From positions 1-64,000 of the forward strand of contig NZ_JOCF01000073.1 of NCBI RefSeq assembly GCF_000720635.1: DNA of 64,000 bases, in the 5' to 3' direction. Numbering within the stretch: position 1 is the stretch's first letter; every line of letters begins with the position of its first letter. Shown here one piece after another: positions 26,135 through 34,700 of the stretch. A program made the position numbers and the translations under genes. Source of the DNA: Streptomyces sp. NRRL WC-3742 (GTDB lineage Bacteria; Actinomycetota; Actinomycetes; Streptomycetales; Streptomycetaceae). Under the pieces are notes generated by a model. It did no database searches and had not been told where the DNA came from. It saw only the letters and a program-made list of their open reading frames with translations.

Positions 26135-26704
26135 ATGACCACAGTCGACCAGACCGCCGAAGCCGGCCGCCCGTCCACCTGGGCCGCCCACGCCACCGCC
26201 CTGTGGGCCCTCGTGTTCGGCGTCTTCCACCTCTACTGGGCGCTGGGCGGGCACGTCGGCCTCGGCGACGGCGACAACATCGACCTGTCGTTCAACAACG
26301 TCGGGTTCCTGGTCTACGACCTGGTGGTGGTCGGGATGTGCGCCTGGGGCGCGGTCGTCTCCCTGGCGTTGGTCCGCCCGGTGTGGCGCGAGCGCACCCT
26401 CGTCACGGTCGGCCGCGTCGGCGCGGCCGTGCGGGTGGTGCCGGGCTGGAGGGAGGCCGCGCCGCTGTGGACCCTGACGGTCAGCGCCTGGATCGGCGCC
26501 GTGCTGCTGCTCGTGCGCGGGGTGCTCGGCACCCTGCCGCCGAGCGTCACCGGGCAGACCAACGAGAAGGTGTACGGCGTGGCGAACCCCTCGGACTACA
26601 CGGTCTGGTCGATCCGCATCGTCGAGGGGTTCTTCCTGCTCGGCGGCGTGCTCTTCGCGCTGATGCTCTTCCAGTACTACCGGGGGCTGCGCGCGCGGGC
26701 GTAG
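26135..26704 (+). CDS. DUF3995-type four-helix membrane protein
   Basis: A 189-residue integral membrane protein with four hydrophobic helices and the FGVFHLYWALGG motif near the N-terminus that I associate with the DUF3995 family. Function unknown. A TGGAG ribosome site precedes the ATG at 26135. Its 3' end overlaps the 3' end of the TipAS-type gene on the other strand by 28 bp. Confidence 0.75.
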   Translation: MTTVDQTAEAGRPSTWAAHATALWALVFGVFHLYWALGGHVGLGDGDNIDLSFNNVGFLVYDLVVVGMCAWGAVVSLALVRPVWRERTLVTVGRVGAAVRVVPGWREAAPLWTLTVSAWIGAVLLLVRGVLGTLPPSVTGQTNEKVYGVANPSDYTVWSIRIVEGFFLLGGVLFALMLFQYYRGLRARA

Positions 26705-27018
26705 CACTCCACGGCCTCGGTGACGAACGCCGCCAGGCCCGGGCGGTGGGCCTCGAAGCGGGCCCGCGAGTCCGGGTAGGCGGCGTAGAAGCGGCCCAGT
26801 TCGACGTAGTCGTCGTGGCTGACCGGCCAGTACGTCGCCATCCAGGCGTAGTGGTCGGCGAACACCGCGATCGTGCGCGGGTCGTCCGGGGCCGCGTCGG
26901 CGGAGGCGAGCTCGATCAGGCCGGTGATGGTCCGCTGCCAGGCGGCCATGATGGCCTGCTGGTCCTCCTCGGAGAACTCCTGCTCCTCGGCTGTGGAGTT
27001 CATCTCGGCGGCGCTCAT
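26677..27018 (-). CDS. Free-standing TipAS-type antibiotic-binding domain protein
   Basis: A 113-residue soluble protein with a GGAGG ribosome site nine bases before the ATG. From about residue 20 it follows the helical TipAS/albicidin-binding pattern: AWQRTITGLIEL, then DPRTIAVFADHYAWMATYWPVSHDDYVELGRFY, AAYPDSRARFEAHRPGLAAFVTEAV. The N-terminal MerR DNA-binding half of TipA is absent, so it is not itself a classic activator. TipAS-like domains bind peptide antibiotics such as thiopeptides or albicidin, so a self-resistance or sequestration role for the cluster product is plausible. It is the last gene of the minus-strand series, after a hairpin. Confidence 0.75.
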   Translation of the reverse strand: MSAAEMNSTAEEQEFSEEDQQAIMAAWQRTITGLIELASADAAPDDPRTIAVFADHYAWMATYWPVSHDDYVELGRFYAAYPDSRARFEAHRPGLAAFVTEAVECYARARSPR

Positions 27019-27067
27019 CTCGGTGGTCCTCCCCGTTTGGTGTTCCTGCTCGTTGACGTGTGTGTGG

Positions 27068-27107
27068 ACGGCGGCCGGTGCCCTCTCCCCGAGGGCCCGG
27101 CCGCCGT
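27068..27107 (-). terminator. Hairpin terminator after the P450 gene
   Basis: Arms ACGGCGGCCGG-TGCCCTC and GAGGGCCCGGCCGCCGT pair with a small mismatch around TCCCC. It lies in the 120-bp gap between P450 and the TipAS-type gene and may separate, or partly separate, their transcription. Confidence 0.7.
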
Positions 27108-27138
27108 TGCGTGCGGGTGGTTCGGTCCTGCGTGCGGC

Positions 27139-28401
27139 TCAGCCCTGCGGGTGGAAGGTCACCGGCGCGGTGCTGTAGCCGAAGAGGAAGTTGGAGTAGA
27201 CGCGCTCGGCGGGGCCGGCCTGCTCGATCGAGGCGACCTGCTCGCGCAGCCCGTCCAGGACGGCCTTCAGCTCCTCGCGGCCGAGGAAGGCGCCCAGGCA
27301 GAAGTGCGGGCCGTAGCCGAAGGTGACGTGCTTGTTGGGGGTGCGGGCGAGGTCGAAGACCTGCGGGTTCTCGAAGACCGTCCCGTCGAAGTTGGCGGAG
27401 GTGTTCCAGAGGGTGACGATGTCCCCCGCGGCGATGCGCCGGCCGTCGATCTCCTGGTCCACCAGGGCGCGCCGGCCGAAGTGCATGGCCGGGGTCGTCC
27501 AGCGCAGGATCTCCTCCGCGGTGGTCTCCAGGCCGACCCGGCCCTCCTTGAACGCCCGCCACTGGTCCGGGTGCTGGACGAAGGCGAGGACCGCGCCGAT
27601 GGAGGCCATCCGGCTGGACTCGTCGCCGCCCAGGATGAGGCTGTAGCAGTTGAAGATGATCTCCTCCTCGCTCAGCGGGACGCCGTCGACGTCCCCGGTG
27701 GCGAGGGCACTGATCACGTCGTCGCCGGGGTTGCGGCGGCGGGCGCGGGCGAGGTCGGAGAAGTAGAGCAGGATCTCGTTGCGGGCCAGCCACGCCTCCT
27801 CGGCGGTGCCGTCCGCGCTGTCGGCGCTGAGGACCTGCTTGTTCCAGTCCAGCAGCCGCTGGCGGTCCTGCGGGGGCACGGCCATCAGGTCGCAGATCGT
27901 CCCCATCGGGATGTGCTCGGCGACCTCGGCGGCGTAGTCGAAGGTGCCCTTGGCGATCGCCCGGGTCAGCAGGTCGGTGGTGCGCAGCCGGACCTGCTCG
28001 ACCACGTGCTTGAGGGCGCGCGGCGAGAAGGAGCGCAGCATCAGGTTGCGGATGGCCCGGTGGCGGGCGCCGTCGGTGACGGCGAGCATCTTGCCGCCGG
28101 CCGAGTCGCCGCCCTGGAGGAGGGTGGAGAGCACGTTGCCGCGCTCGGAGGTGAAGCGCTGGTTGTCCTTGTAGACGGCCATCACGTCCCGGTACCTGGT
28201 CAGTGCCCAGAAGGCGGGCAGCTGCGCGGTGGCGGCGTGGTGGTGGACGGGGCTCTCGGTGCGGAAGCGCTGCCAGAGGGCGAACAGGTCGGTGCCGACG
28301 AAGGTCCGCGGGTCGGTCAGGTCGACGGAGGACAGGTCGACGGACGTCAGGTCGACGGAGGTGGGGTCGGGGGCGAGGTCGGTACTGCTGAGGACTGTCA
28401 T
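27139..28401 (-). CDS. Cytochrome P450 of the NRPS cluster
   Basis: A 420-residue soluble bacterial P450. The ExxR helix is EEILR, the heme loop FGYGPHFCLGAFLG holds the thiolate Cys, and the I-helix reads LILGGDESSR, with Ser where most P450s have the oxygen-activating Thr. The N-terminus has a short in-frame tandem of SVDLT units. The ATG overlaps the TGA of the upstream gene (ATGA). Likely a tailoring oxidase, for instance beta-hydroxylation of a carrier-bound residue or oxidation of the acyl chain; the substrate cannot be told from sequence. Ferredoxin partners are not in the window. Confidence 0.9.
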   Translation of the reverse strand: MTVLSSTDLAPDPTSVDLTSVDLSSVDLTDPRTFVGTDLFALWQRFRTESPVHHHAATAQLPAFWALTRYRDVMAVYKDNQRFTSERGNVLSTLLQGGDSAGGKMLAVTDGARHRAIRNLMLRSFSPRALKHVVEQVRLRTTDLLTRAIAKGTFDYAAEVAEHIPMGTICDLMAVPPQDRQRLLDWNKQVLSADSADGTAEEAWLARNEILLYFSDLARARRRNPGDDVISALATGDVDGVPLSEEEIIFNCYSLILGGDESSRMASIGAVLAFVQHPDQWRAFKEGRVGLETTAEEILRWTTPAMHFGRRALVDQEIDGRRIAAGDIVTLWNTSANFDGTVFENPQVFDLARTPNKHVTFGYGPHFCLGAFLGREELKAVLDGLREQVASIEQAGPAERVYSNFLFGYSTAPVTFHPQG

Positions 28402-28970
28402 GTCACGTCTTTCCGAAGTGAGGGGCTGTCCGGGTGCTGCGCGCGCTCGCGCTCCAGTCGGCGGCGGGCGGCGCGCAGCCACTCCTGGCGGATCAGGCCG
28501 CTGGGGACCCGGATCATCAGCCAGTACCGCTGGAAGCGGCGCCGGGTGGCCGCGTCGGTGCTCAGCACCCTGGTCTCGGTGGAGAGTTCGCCGTCCGCAT
28601 AGTGGAAGTTGAAGGCCACCTTGTAGTGGCCGCTCCCGTCGAAGTCCCGGAAGGCGGCGCCCGGTTCGGCGCCGAGCTCGGCGACTCCGCTGCCGCCGGA
28701 GGAGCGGGCGGCGGCGCCGATGACCAGCTCGTCCGGGGAGCGGTGCAGCACGCTGAAGCCGCCGGAGACCATGGCCTCCAGGAACGGGCGCCCGGACTCG
28801 GCCCGTTTGGCGCCCAGCGTGCCGAACAGCATGATCGTGTGGAACACCGGGACGTCGCGCCAGCGGACGGCCTCGACGGCCGCGATCACCTCCGGCGCCG
28901 GCGCCTCGCCGACGGCCACCCGGTGACGCTCACGCTGGTCCCATACCGGCAGCAGTCGGTCCAACTCCAC
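28398..28970 (-). CDS. Uncharacterised 190-residue protein coupled to the P450
   Basis: Cytosolic protein with an N-terminal MELDRLLPVWDQRERHRV block, an alternating beta-strand middle (FSVLHRSPDELVIGAAARS, HYKVAFNFHYADGELSTETRVLS) and a basic helical end (RRFQRYWLMIRVPSGLIRQEWLRAARRR). The pattern recalls the SRPBCC/polyketide-cyclase-like fold seen in uncharacterised actinobacterial proteins, but no catalytic motif is recognised. It is sandwiched between tryptophan dioxygenase and P450 and its stop overlaps the P450 start, so it probably acts in the same tailoring step or on kynurenine handling. Confidence 0.7.
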   Translation of the reverse strand: MELDRLLPVWDQRERHRVAVGEAPAPEVIAAVEAVRWRDVPVFHTIMLFGTLGAKRAESGRPFLEAMVSGGFSVLHRSPDELVIGAAARSSGGSGVAELGAEPGAAFRDFDGSGHYKVAFNFHYADGELSTETRVLSTDAATRRRFQRYWLMIRVPSGLIRQEWLRAARRRLERERAQHPDSPSLRKDVT

Positions 28971-29001
28971 GGTCCCGCTCCTGTTCTGTCGTTGCGAACG
29001 G

Positions 29002-29862
29002 CTAGGAGGCGGCCGCGCCGTAGCCGAGCGGGCAGGTGCCGGCCGGGGCGGCGCTGTCGACCAGGACGTCGTGCACCCCGGTGCGGGCCTCGTGCAGCTC
29101 CGGGAAGAACCACTTCTCCAGCGTCCTGCGCAGGAAGTCCGCGCCCTCGCTGCCGCCGGTGCCCGGGCGGGAGCTGAGCGCGCGCACCACCAGCAGCCAG
29201 TGCCGGTAGCGCCACTGGTGGAAGGCGGCGTCGTACTCCAGCAGGTCCTCGGCCAGCATGCGCAGCTCGTCGGGGGCCAGGCCGGGGACGAACAGCTCCT
29301 CGGCGCTGAGCCCGTTGCGGGCCAGCAGTGCGGTGAAGGCGTCCCGCAGCGAGGGCTCCTCGAAGCGGCGGGCGAGGCGCTCGCGCTCCTCGGTGGTGGA
29401 GCCCGGCAGCAGCAGGTAGCGGCGCTCGCGCAGGCCGGAGATCATCTCCAGCTCGCGGAACTGCACCGACTGGAAGCCGCTGGACTCCCCCAGCGCGCCG
29501 CGGAACTCGTTGAAGCCCTCGGGGGTCATGGTGCCCAGCACGTCCATCTGGGCGACCCAGAGGCGGACCATCTCGCGCACCCGGCGCAGGCACCATCGGG
29601 CCTGGCCCGTGCGGCCCTCGTCCATCAGGGCCCGCACCTGCTCCAACTCGTGCAGCGCGCAGGCGAACCAGAGCTCGAACGCCTGGTGCGTGACGATGAA
29701 GAGCAGTTCGTCGTGCGCATCGCTGCGCGGGTGCTGGAGCTCCAGCAGGGCCGGGACCTCCAGGTAGCTGCCGTAGTTGAGCGGGGTCTCCGATCCGGCC
29801 GTGGCGCCGCTCGCCAGGTCGGGCATCGGCTCGGTCATCATCTCGGTCATCAGTTCGGTCAT
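29002..29862 (-). CDS. kynA: Tryptophan 2,3-dioxygenase
   Basis: A 286-residue heme enzyme opening the indole ring of Trp to N-formylkynurenine. The family start LNYGSYLEVPALLELQHPRS, then HDELLFIVTHQAFELWF, carries the Trp-binding FxxxHQxxELW signature; the C-terminal RYRHWLLVVRAL with PGTGGSEGADFLRR carries the proximal His and the GTGG carboxylate-binding loop. The N-terminus is a MTELMTEMMTEPM tandem. It lies in the NRPS operon right after the exporter genes, where it should feed kynurenine to the Kyn-like module of NRPS4. A dedicated formamidase is not seen in the window; the housekeeping enzyme may serve. Confidence 0.93.
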   Translation of the reverse strand: MTELMTEMMTEPMPDLASGATAGSETPLNYGSYLEVPALLELQHPRSDAHDELLFIVTHQAFELWFACALHELEQVRALMDEGRTGQARWCLRRVREMVRLWVAQMDVLGTMTPEGFNEFRGALGESSGFQSVQFRELEMISGLRERRYLLLPGSTTEERERLARRFEEPSLRDAFTALLARNGLSAEELFVPGLAPDELRMLAEDLLEYDAAFHQWRYRHWLLVVRALSSRPGTGGSEGADFLRRTLEKWFFPELHEARTGVHDVLVDSAAPAGTCPLGYGAAAS

Positions 29863-29894
29863 CGGTCATCCCCTCGAAGTTCTCGGGTTGTCGA

Positions 29895-30683
29895 TCAACG
29901 GGCGACGGCGGTGCGGTACCTGCGGACGGCCAGCGGCGCCACCAGGGCGAACAGCGCGGCCATCCAGACCAGGCTCAGCACCACCGGGTGCTGGACGGGG
30001 AACGAGTCGCTCGCGGCGGCCTGCGGGTTGCCCCACAGGTCGCGGCAGGCGCCGACCACGGCGCTCAGCGGGTTCCACTCGGCCGCGACGGCCAGCCAGT
30101 GCGGCAGGCCCGTCAGCGGGATGTAGGCGTTGGACAGGAACATCACGGGCATCAGCAGCACGGAGGGCACCGAGGAGGCCGTCTCGGCGTTGCCGGTCAT
30201 CAGGCCGATCAGGGCGCCGATCCAGGCCATCACGAAGCCGAAGAGCAGCAGCAGGCCGAAGCCGGCCAGCACCGACAGCACCCCGGTGTGGGTGCGCCAG
30301 CCGATCAGCAGGCCCACCACGGCCATCGCCGCGCAGCTGAGCCCGCGCAGCACGGTGTCCCCCACCGTCCGGCCGAAGAGCACGGCCCCGCCGGACATCG
30401 GCAGCGAACGGAAGCGGTCGGTCAGGCCGTTGCGCAGGTCCTCGACGGCGCCGACGGCCGTGTTGGGCACCGCCGTCATCACACCCTGGGTGAAGATCCC
30501 GGCCATGATGAACTCGTGGTAGCCGCCCCCGGGGACGTTGATCACGCTGCCGAACAGCACGCCGAACAGCAGCACGAAGACCATCGGCAGCAGGATCGCG
30601 CTGACGAGCTTGCCGGGCATCCGGACCAGGTGCCGCAGGTGCCGCTCGACGCAGACCGTGCCGTCGACCAGTGCGCCGCTCAT
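29895..30683 (-). CDS. ABC-2 type exporter permease (DrrB-like)
   Basis: A 262-residue membrane protein with six hydrophobic helices and the ABC-2 signature region NAYIPLTGLPHWLAVAAEWNPLSAVVGACRDL near the C-terminus, as in the daunorubicin exporter DrrB. Its ATG overlaps the stop of the ATPase gene (ATGA). Together they should export the peptide product or its precursor and give self-resistance. Confidence 0.9.
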   Translation of the reverse strand: MSGALVDGTVCVERHLRHLVRMPGKLVSAILLPMVFVLLFGVLFGSVINVPGGGYHEFIMAGIFTQGVMTAVPNTAVGAVEDLRNGLTDRFRSLPMSGGAVLFGRTVGDTVLRGLSCAAMAVVGLLIGWRTHTGVLSVLAGFGLLLLFGFVMAWIGALIGLMTGNAETASSVPSVLLMPVMFLSNAYIPLTGLPHWLAVAAEWNPLSAVVGACRDLWGNPQAAASDSFPVQHPVVLSLVWMAALFALVAPLAVRRYRTAVAR

Positions 30684-31732
30684 GCCAGGCTCCGTTCCTT
30701 GAGGTCCTCGCGCGCGGCGAGGAGCGGTTGGGGGGTGTCGTCCGCGACGGGCCCGGGCTTCGCGGCCGCGCCCTGGCCGGTGGGGTTCTGGCCGGTGGGG
30801 TTCTGGCCGGTGAGGTTGAGGAACACCTCGTCCAGCGACGGGCGGCGCAGTGCGAAGTCCACGACCTCGATCCCGCGCCGTCCCAACTCCGCTGCGGCGG
30901 CGGCCAGATCGGCCGTCCCGGCGGAGAGCCGGACGGAGGCGCAGCGCCCGTCCTCGGAGAGCGCGGGATCCTCCCCGTGCAGGGCGGTCAGCACCGCCAT
31001 GGCGGCGGGCAGCTGCGCCGGGTCGGCCGGGCGGACCTCGAGGCGTTCGCCGCCGACCTTGCGCTTGAGCTCGTCGGAGGTGCCCTCGGCGATCACCCGG
31101 CCGGAGTCCACCACCACGATGCGGTCGGCGAGTTGGTCGGCCTCCTCGAGGTACTGGGTGGTGAGCAGGATGGTGACGCCGGCGGCGACCTGCTCGCGGA
31201 TCATCGCCCACAGGGCGAGCCGGCTGGCCGGGTCGAGGCCCGTGGTGGGCTCGTCCAGGAAGAGCACGGCCGGGTCGGCGACCAGGCTGGCGGCCAGGTC
31301 GAGCCGGCGGCGCATGCCGCCGGAGTAGGTGCCGGAGCGCCGGTCGCCGGCCTCGGCCAGTTCGAAGCGCTCCAGCAGTTCGGTGGCCCGCCGGTTGGCG
31401 GCGCGGCGGGTGAGCCGCTGCAGCATGCCGACCATGCGCAGGTTCTCCCGGCCGCTCAACTGCTCGTCCACGGCGGCGTACTGGCCGGTGAGGCCGATGC
31501 TGCGCTGGACGTCGCGGCGCTGGGTGCGCACGTCGTAGCCGGCCACCTCGGCGGTGCCCTCGTCGGCGTCCAGGAGGGTGGCGAGGATGCGGACGGTGGT
31601 GGTCTTGCCCGCCCCGTTGGGGCCGAGCACGCCGAGGACGGTGCCCTTGGGGACGGTCAGGTCGACCCCGTTCAGCGCCTGGTGGTCGCCGTACCGCTTG
31701 CGCAGGCCCGCGGCCCTGATCGCTGTCTCCAT
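30680..31732 (-). CDS. ABC exporter ATPase (DrrA-like)
   Basis: A 350-residue nucleotide-binding subunit. Walker A is GPNGAGKTT, the signature is YSGGMRRRLDLAASL (the DrrA-type GGMRRRL form), Walker B is VLFLDEPTTGLD and the switch His position is occupied in LLTTQYLEEAD by Gln, as is usual in this subfamily. The C-terminal regulatory part ends PSLDEVFLNLTG, followed by an extra TGQNPTGQNPTGQ tandem. ATG 31732 has GGAG ten bases upstream. It follows NRPS4 by 46 bp in the same operon. Confidence 0.92.
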   Translation of the reverse strand: METAIRAAGLRKRYGDHQALNGVDLTVPKGTVLGVLGPNGAGKTTTVRILATLLDADEGTAEVAGYDVRTQRRDVQRSIGLTGQYAAVDEQLSGRENLRMVGMLQRLTRRAANRRATELLERFELAEAGDRRSGTYSGGMRRRLDLAASLVADPAVLFLDEPTTGLDPASRLALWAMIREQVAAGVTILLTTQYLEEADQLADRIVVVDSGRVIAEGTSDELKRKVGGERLEVRPADPAQLPAAMAVLTALHGEDPALSEDGRCASVRLSAGTADLAAAAAELGRRGIEVVDFALRRPSLDEVFLNLTGQNPTGQNPTGQGAAAKPGPVADDTPQPLLAAREDLKERSLA

Positions 31733-31778
31733 GAGTCTCAACTCCAGTCGTTGGTCGGAAAGTTCCGCGCGTGGCCGG

Positions 31779-34700
31779 TCAGTTGGCGGCGGCGTCGAGC
31801 CGCTCGGCCAGCGCCCGGCCGATCTCGGCGATCGGGGCGGGGGCCGTCATCGCGTCGTGGGCGCAGGCGACCTCGACGACCTCGAAGGCTCCGGCCAGGT
31901 ACGGCCGCCAGGACTCCACCTGCGGCGCGGACTCGTCCCGGCCCTCGGTGGCGAAGAAGTACAGGACGTCGGCGCGGGTGACGGCGGGGCGCACCTGGTC
32001 GGCCAGGCGGCCGTTGTTGGCGGCGACCTTCTCGATGGCCTCCACGTGCCGGGCCTCGATGCCGGGCAGCAGGTTCGCGCCGAGTACGGCGGCGGCCTCC
32101 TCGGGTGTCGGCTCCCCCGCCTCGTGGGAACCGGCCAGGGCGACGAGTTCGCGGCGGAGGGCGGCGCCGTCCTGCTCGGTGTGGGCGCGTCCGTGCGGGT
32201 AGGCGTCCAGCAGGGTGAGCAGCGCGACCCGCTGGCCGTCGGCCTCCAACTGCGCGGCGACGGCCTGGGCGACGACGCCGCCGAAGGACCAGCCGAGCAG
32301 GTGGTACGGCCCCTGGGGCTGTACGGCCCGCAGGTGGGCGGCGTAGTCCCGCGCCATCTCCTCGACGCTGCCCGGCAGTTCACCCTCGCCGCCCTCGCCG
32401 CCGCCGCGCAGGCCCCGGGCCTGGAGGGCGTACAGCGGGCGGTCCTTGAGGGCGCGGGCGAGGCCCGAGTAGACCCAGCCGATGCCCAGGCCCGGGTGGA
32501 CGCAGAAGAGCGGGGCGCGGCTGCCCTCGGCGCGCAGCGGGAGCAGCACGTCCAGGGAGTCGTCGAAGCCGTTCCCGGTGGTGCCGAGGCGTTCGGCGAG
32601 CCGGGCGACGGTGGGCGCCTCGAAGAGCGCGCGGATGGTGAGGTCGGCGTCCAGGGTCTCGCGGATGCGCCCGGCGAGGCGGGTGATCAGCAGGGAGTGG
32701 CCTCCGAGGTCGAAGAAGTCGTCGTCGATGCCGAGGTCGGTGAGGGCGGGGCCGGTGATGCCGAGGACCTCGGCGAACAGGGCGAGCAGTTGCTCCTCGC
32801 GCGGGTTGCGGGGTGCGCGGCCGGGCCCGGCGGGGCCGAACTCCGGTGCGGGCAGCGCGGTGCGGTCGAGCTTGCCGTGGGCGCTGAGCGGCAGGGTGTC
32901 CAGGAGGACGACGGCCGCCGGGACCATGTACTCGGGCAGCAGGCCCGCGAGGTGGCCGCGCAGGGCGGCCGGGTCCGGCTCCGCGCCGGGGGCGGGCACC
33001 GCGTAGGCGACGAGCCGCTGGTCGCCGGGGACGTCCTCGCGCAGGACCACGGCGGCCCGGGCGATGCTCCCGTGGGCGGTGAGCGCGGCCTCGACCTCGC
33101 CGGGCTCGATGCGGTGGCCGCGCAGCTTGACCTGGTCGTCGGCGCGGCCGAGGTAGACGAGTTGGCCGTCCGTGTTCCAGCGGGCGAGGTCGCCGGTGCG
33201 GTACATCCGGCTTCCGGCCGGGCCGTACGGGTCGGCGGTGAAGCGCTCGGCGGTCAGGCCGGGGCGCCTGAGGTACCCGCGGGCCAGGCTCGCGCCGGCG
33301 ATGTACAGCTCGCCGCTCTGTCCGGCCGGGACGGGCCGCAGCGCCGAATCCAGCACGTAGGCGCGGGTGTTGGGGAAGGGCCGGCCGATCGGGACGGGCC
33401 CGGAGGGCAGCGCCTGCCCGGCGGGAACGCGGTACTCGGTGCAGTTGACGGTGGCCTCGGTCGGTCCGTAGACGTTGACGACCGTGGCCCGCGGGTGGCG
33501 CTCGCGCCAGGCCCGGACGGCCTCGCCGGTGAGCGCCTCGCCGCCGATGAGCAGTTCGCCGGTGGGCGAGAAGGCGTCGGGCAGTTCGGCGAGCAGCGGC
33601 AGGTGGCTGGGGGTGGCCTTGAGGAAGGTCACCGGCCGCTCGGCGAGGGCCGCCTCGGTGGCCGCGTCCTCGGCGAGCGCGGCCAGGTGGACGGCGCCGC
33701 CGGAGACGAGCGGGGTGTAGAGCGCGGTGACGGTCAGGTCGAAGGTGACCGGGGAGTGCAGCAGGGCCGCGCCGCTCGCGGCCGGGTAGGCGGCCGTGGT
33801 CCAGCCGAGGTAGTCGGCGACCGAGCGGTGCTCGACGACGACGCCCTTGGGCCGGCCCGTGGAGCCGGAGGTGTAGATGACGTACGCGGCGTGCCCGGCG
33901 GTCAGCGGCGCGGTGCGGTCCGCGTCGGTGAGGTCGGTGGGCAGCTGGCGGGCCAGCAGTTCGCCGATGCCGGGGCGGTCCAGCAGGAACGCCTCGGTGT
34001 CCTCGGGCAGGGCCAGGCCCTCGCGGTGCGCGCCGTCGGTGAGCAGGAGCGCGGGGGCGGCGTCGGCGAGCACGTGGCGGGTGCGCTCGGCCGGGTGCTC
34101 CGGGTCGAGCGGCAGGTAGGCGGCGCCGGACTTGAGCACCGCGAGCAGGGCGACGACCAGCTCGGCCGTACGGGGCAGGGCGAGCGCCACCAGGGTGTCG
34201 GGGCCCGCGCCGCGGGCGACGAGCACCCGGGCGAGCCGGTTGGCGCGGGCGTTCAGCTCGGCGTAGCTGAGCGTCTCCGCGCCCGCGACCAGGGCCGTGG
34301 CCTCCGGGGTGCGGGCCGCCTGGGCCTGGAACAGCTCCGGGACGGGCACCACGGGCACCTCGCGGCGCTCGCCGCTCCACTCGGTGAGCAGTTGCCGGCG
34401 CTCGGCCTCCTCCAGCAGGTCGATCCGGCCCAGCGGCTGGTCCGGGGCCTCGGCGGCGGCGGTGAGCAGCCGGATCAGGCGCTCGGTGAGCTTCTCGGCG
34501 GTGGAGCGGTCGAACAGCTCGGTGTCGTACTGGAGGATGCCGTCGATCCCGGCCGGGGCTCCGGCGGCGGAGAACCGCTCGCCGAGGTGGGCGGCGAGGT
34601 CGAACTTGGCGACCTTCTCGGTGTGGGCGTACGGCTCGGCGGTCAGGCCGGGCAGTTCGATGGACGCCTCGGCGTTGTTGTGGACGGTCAGCAGCACCTG

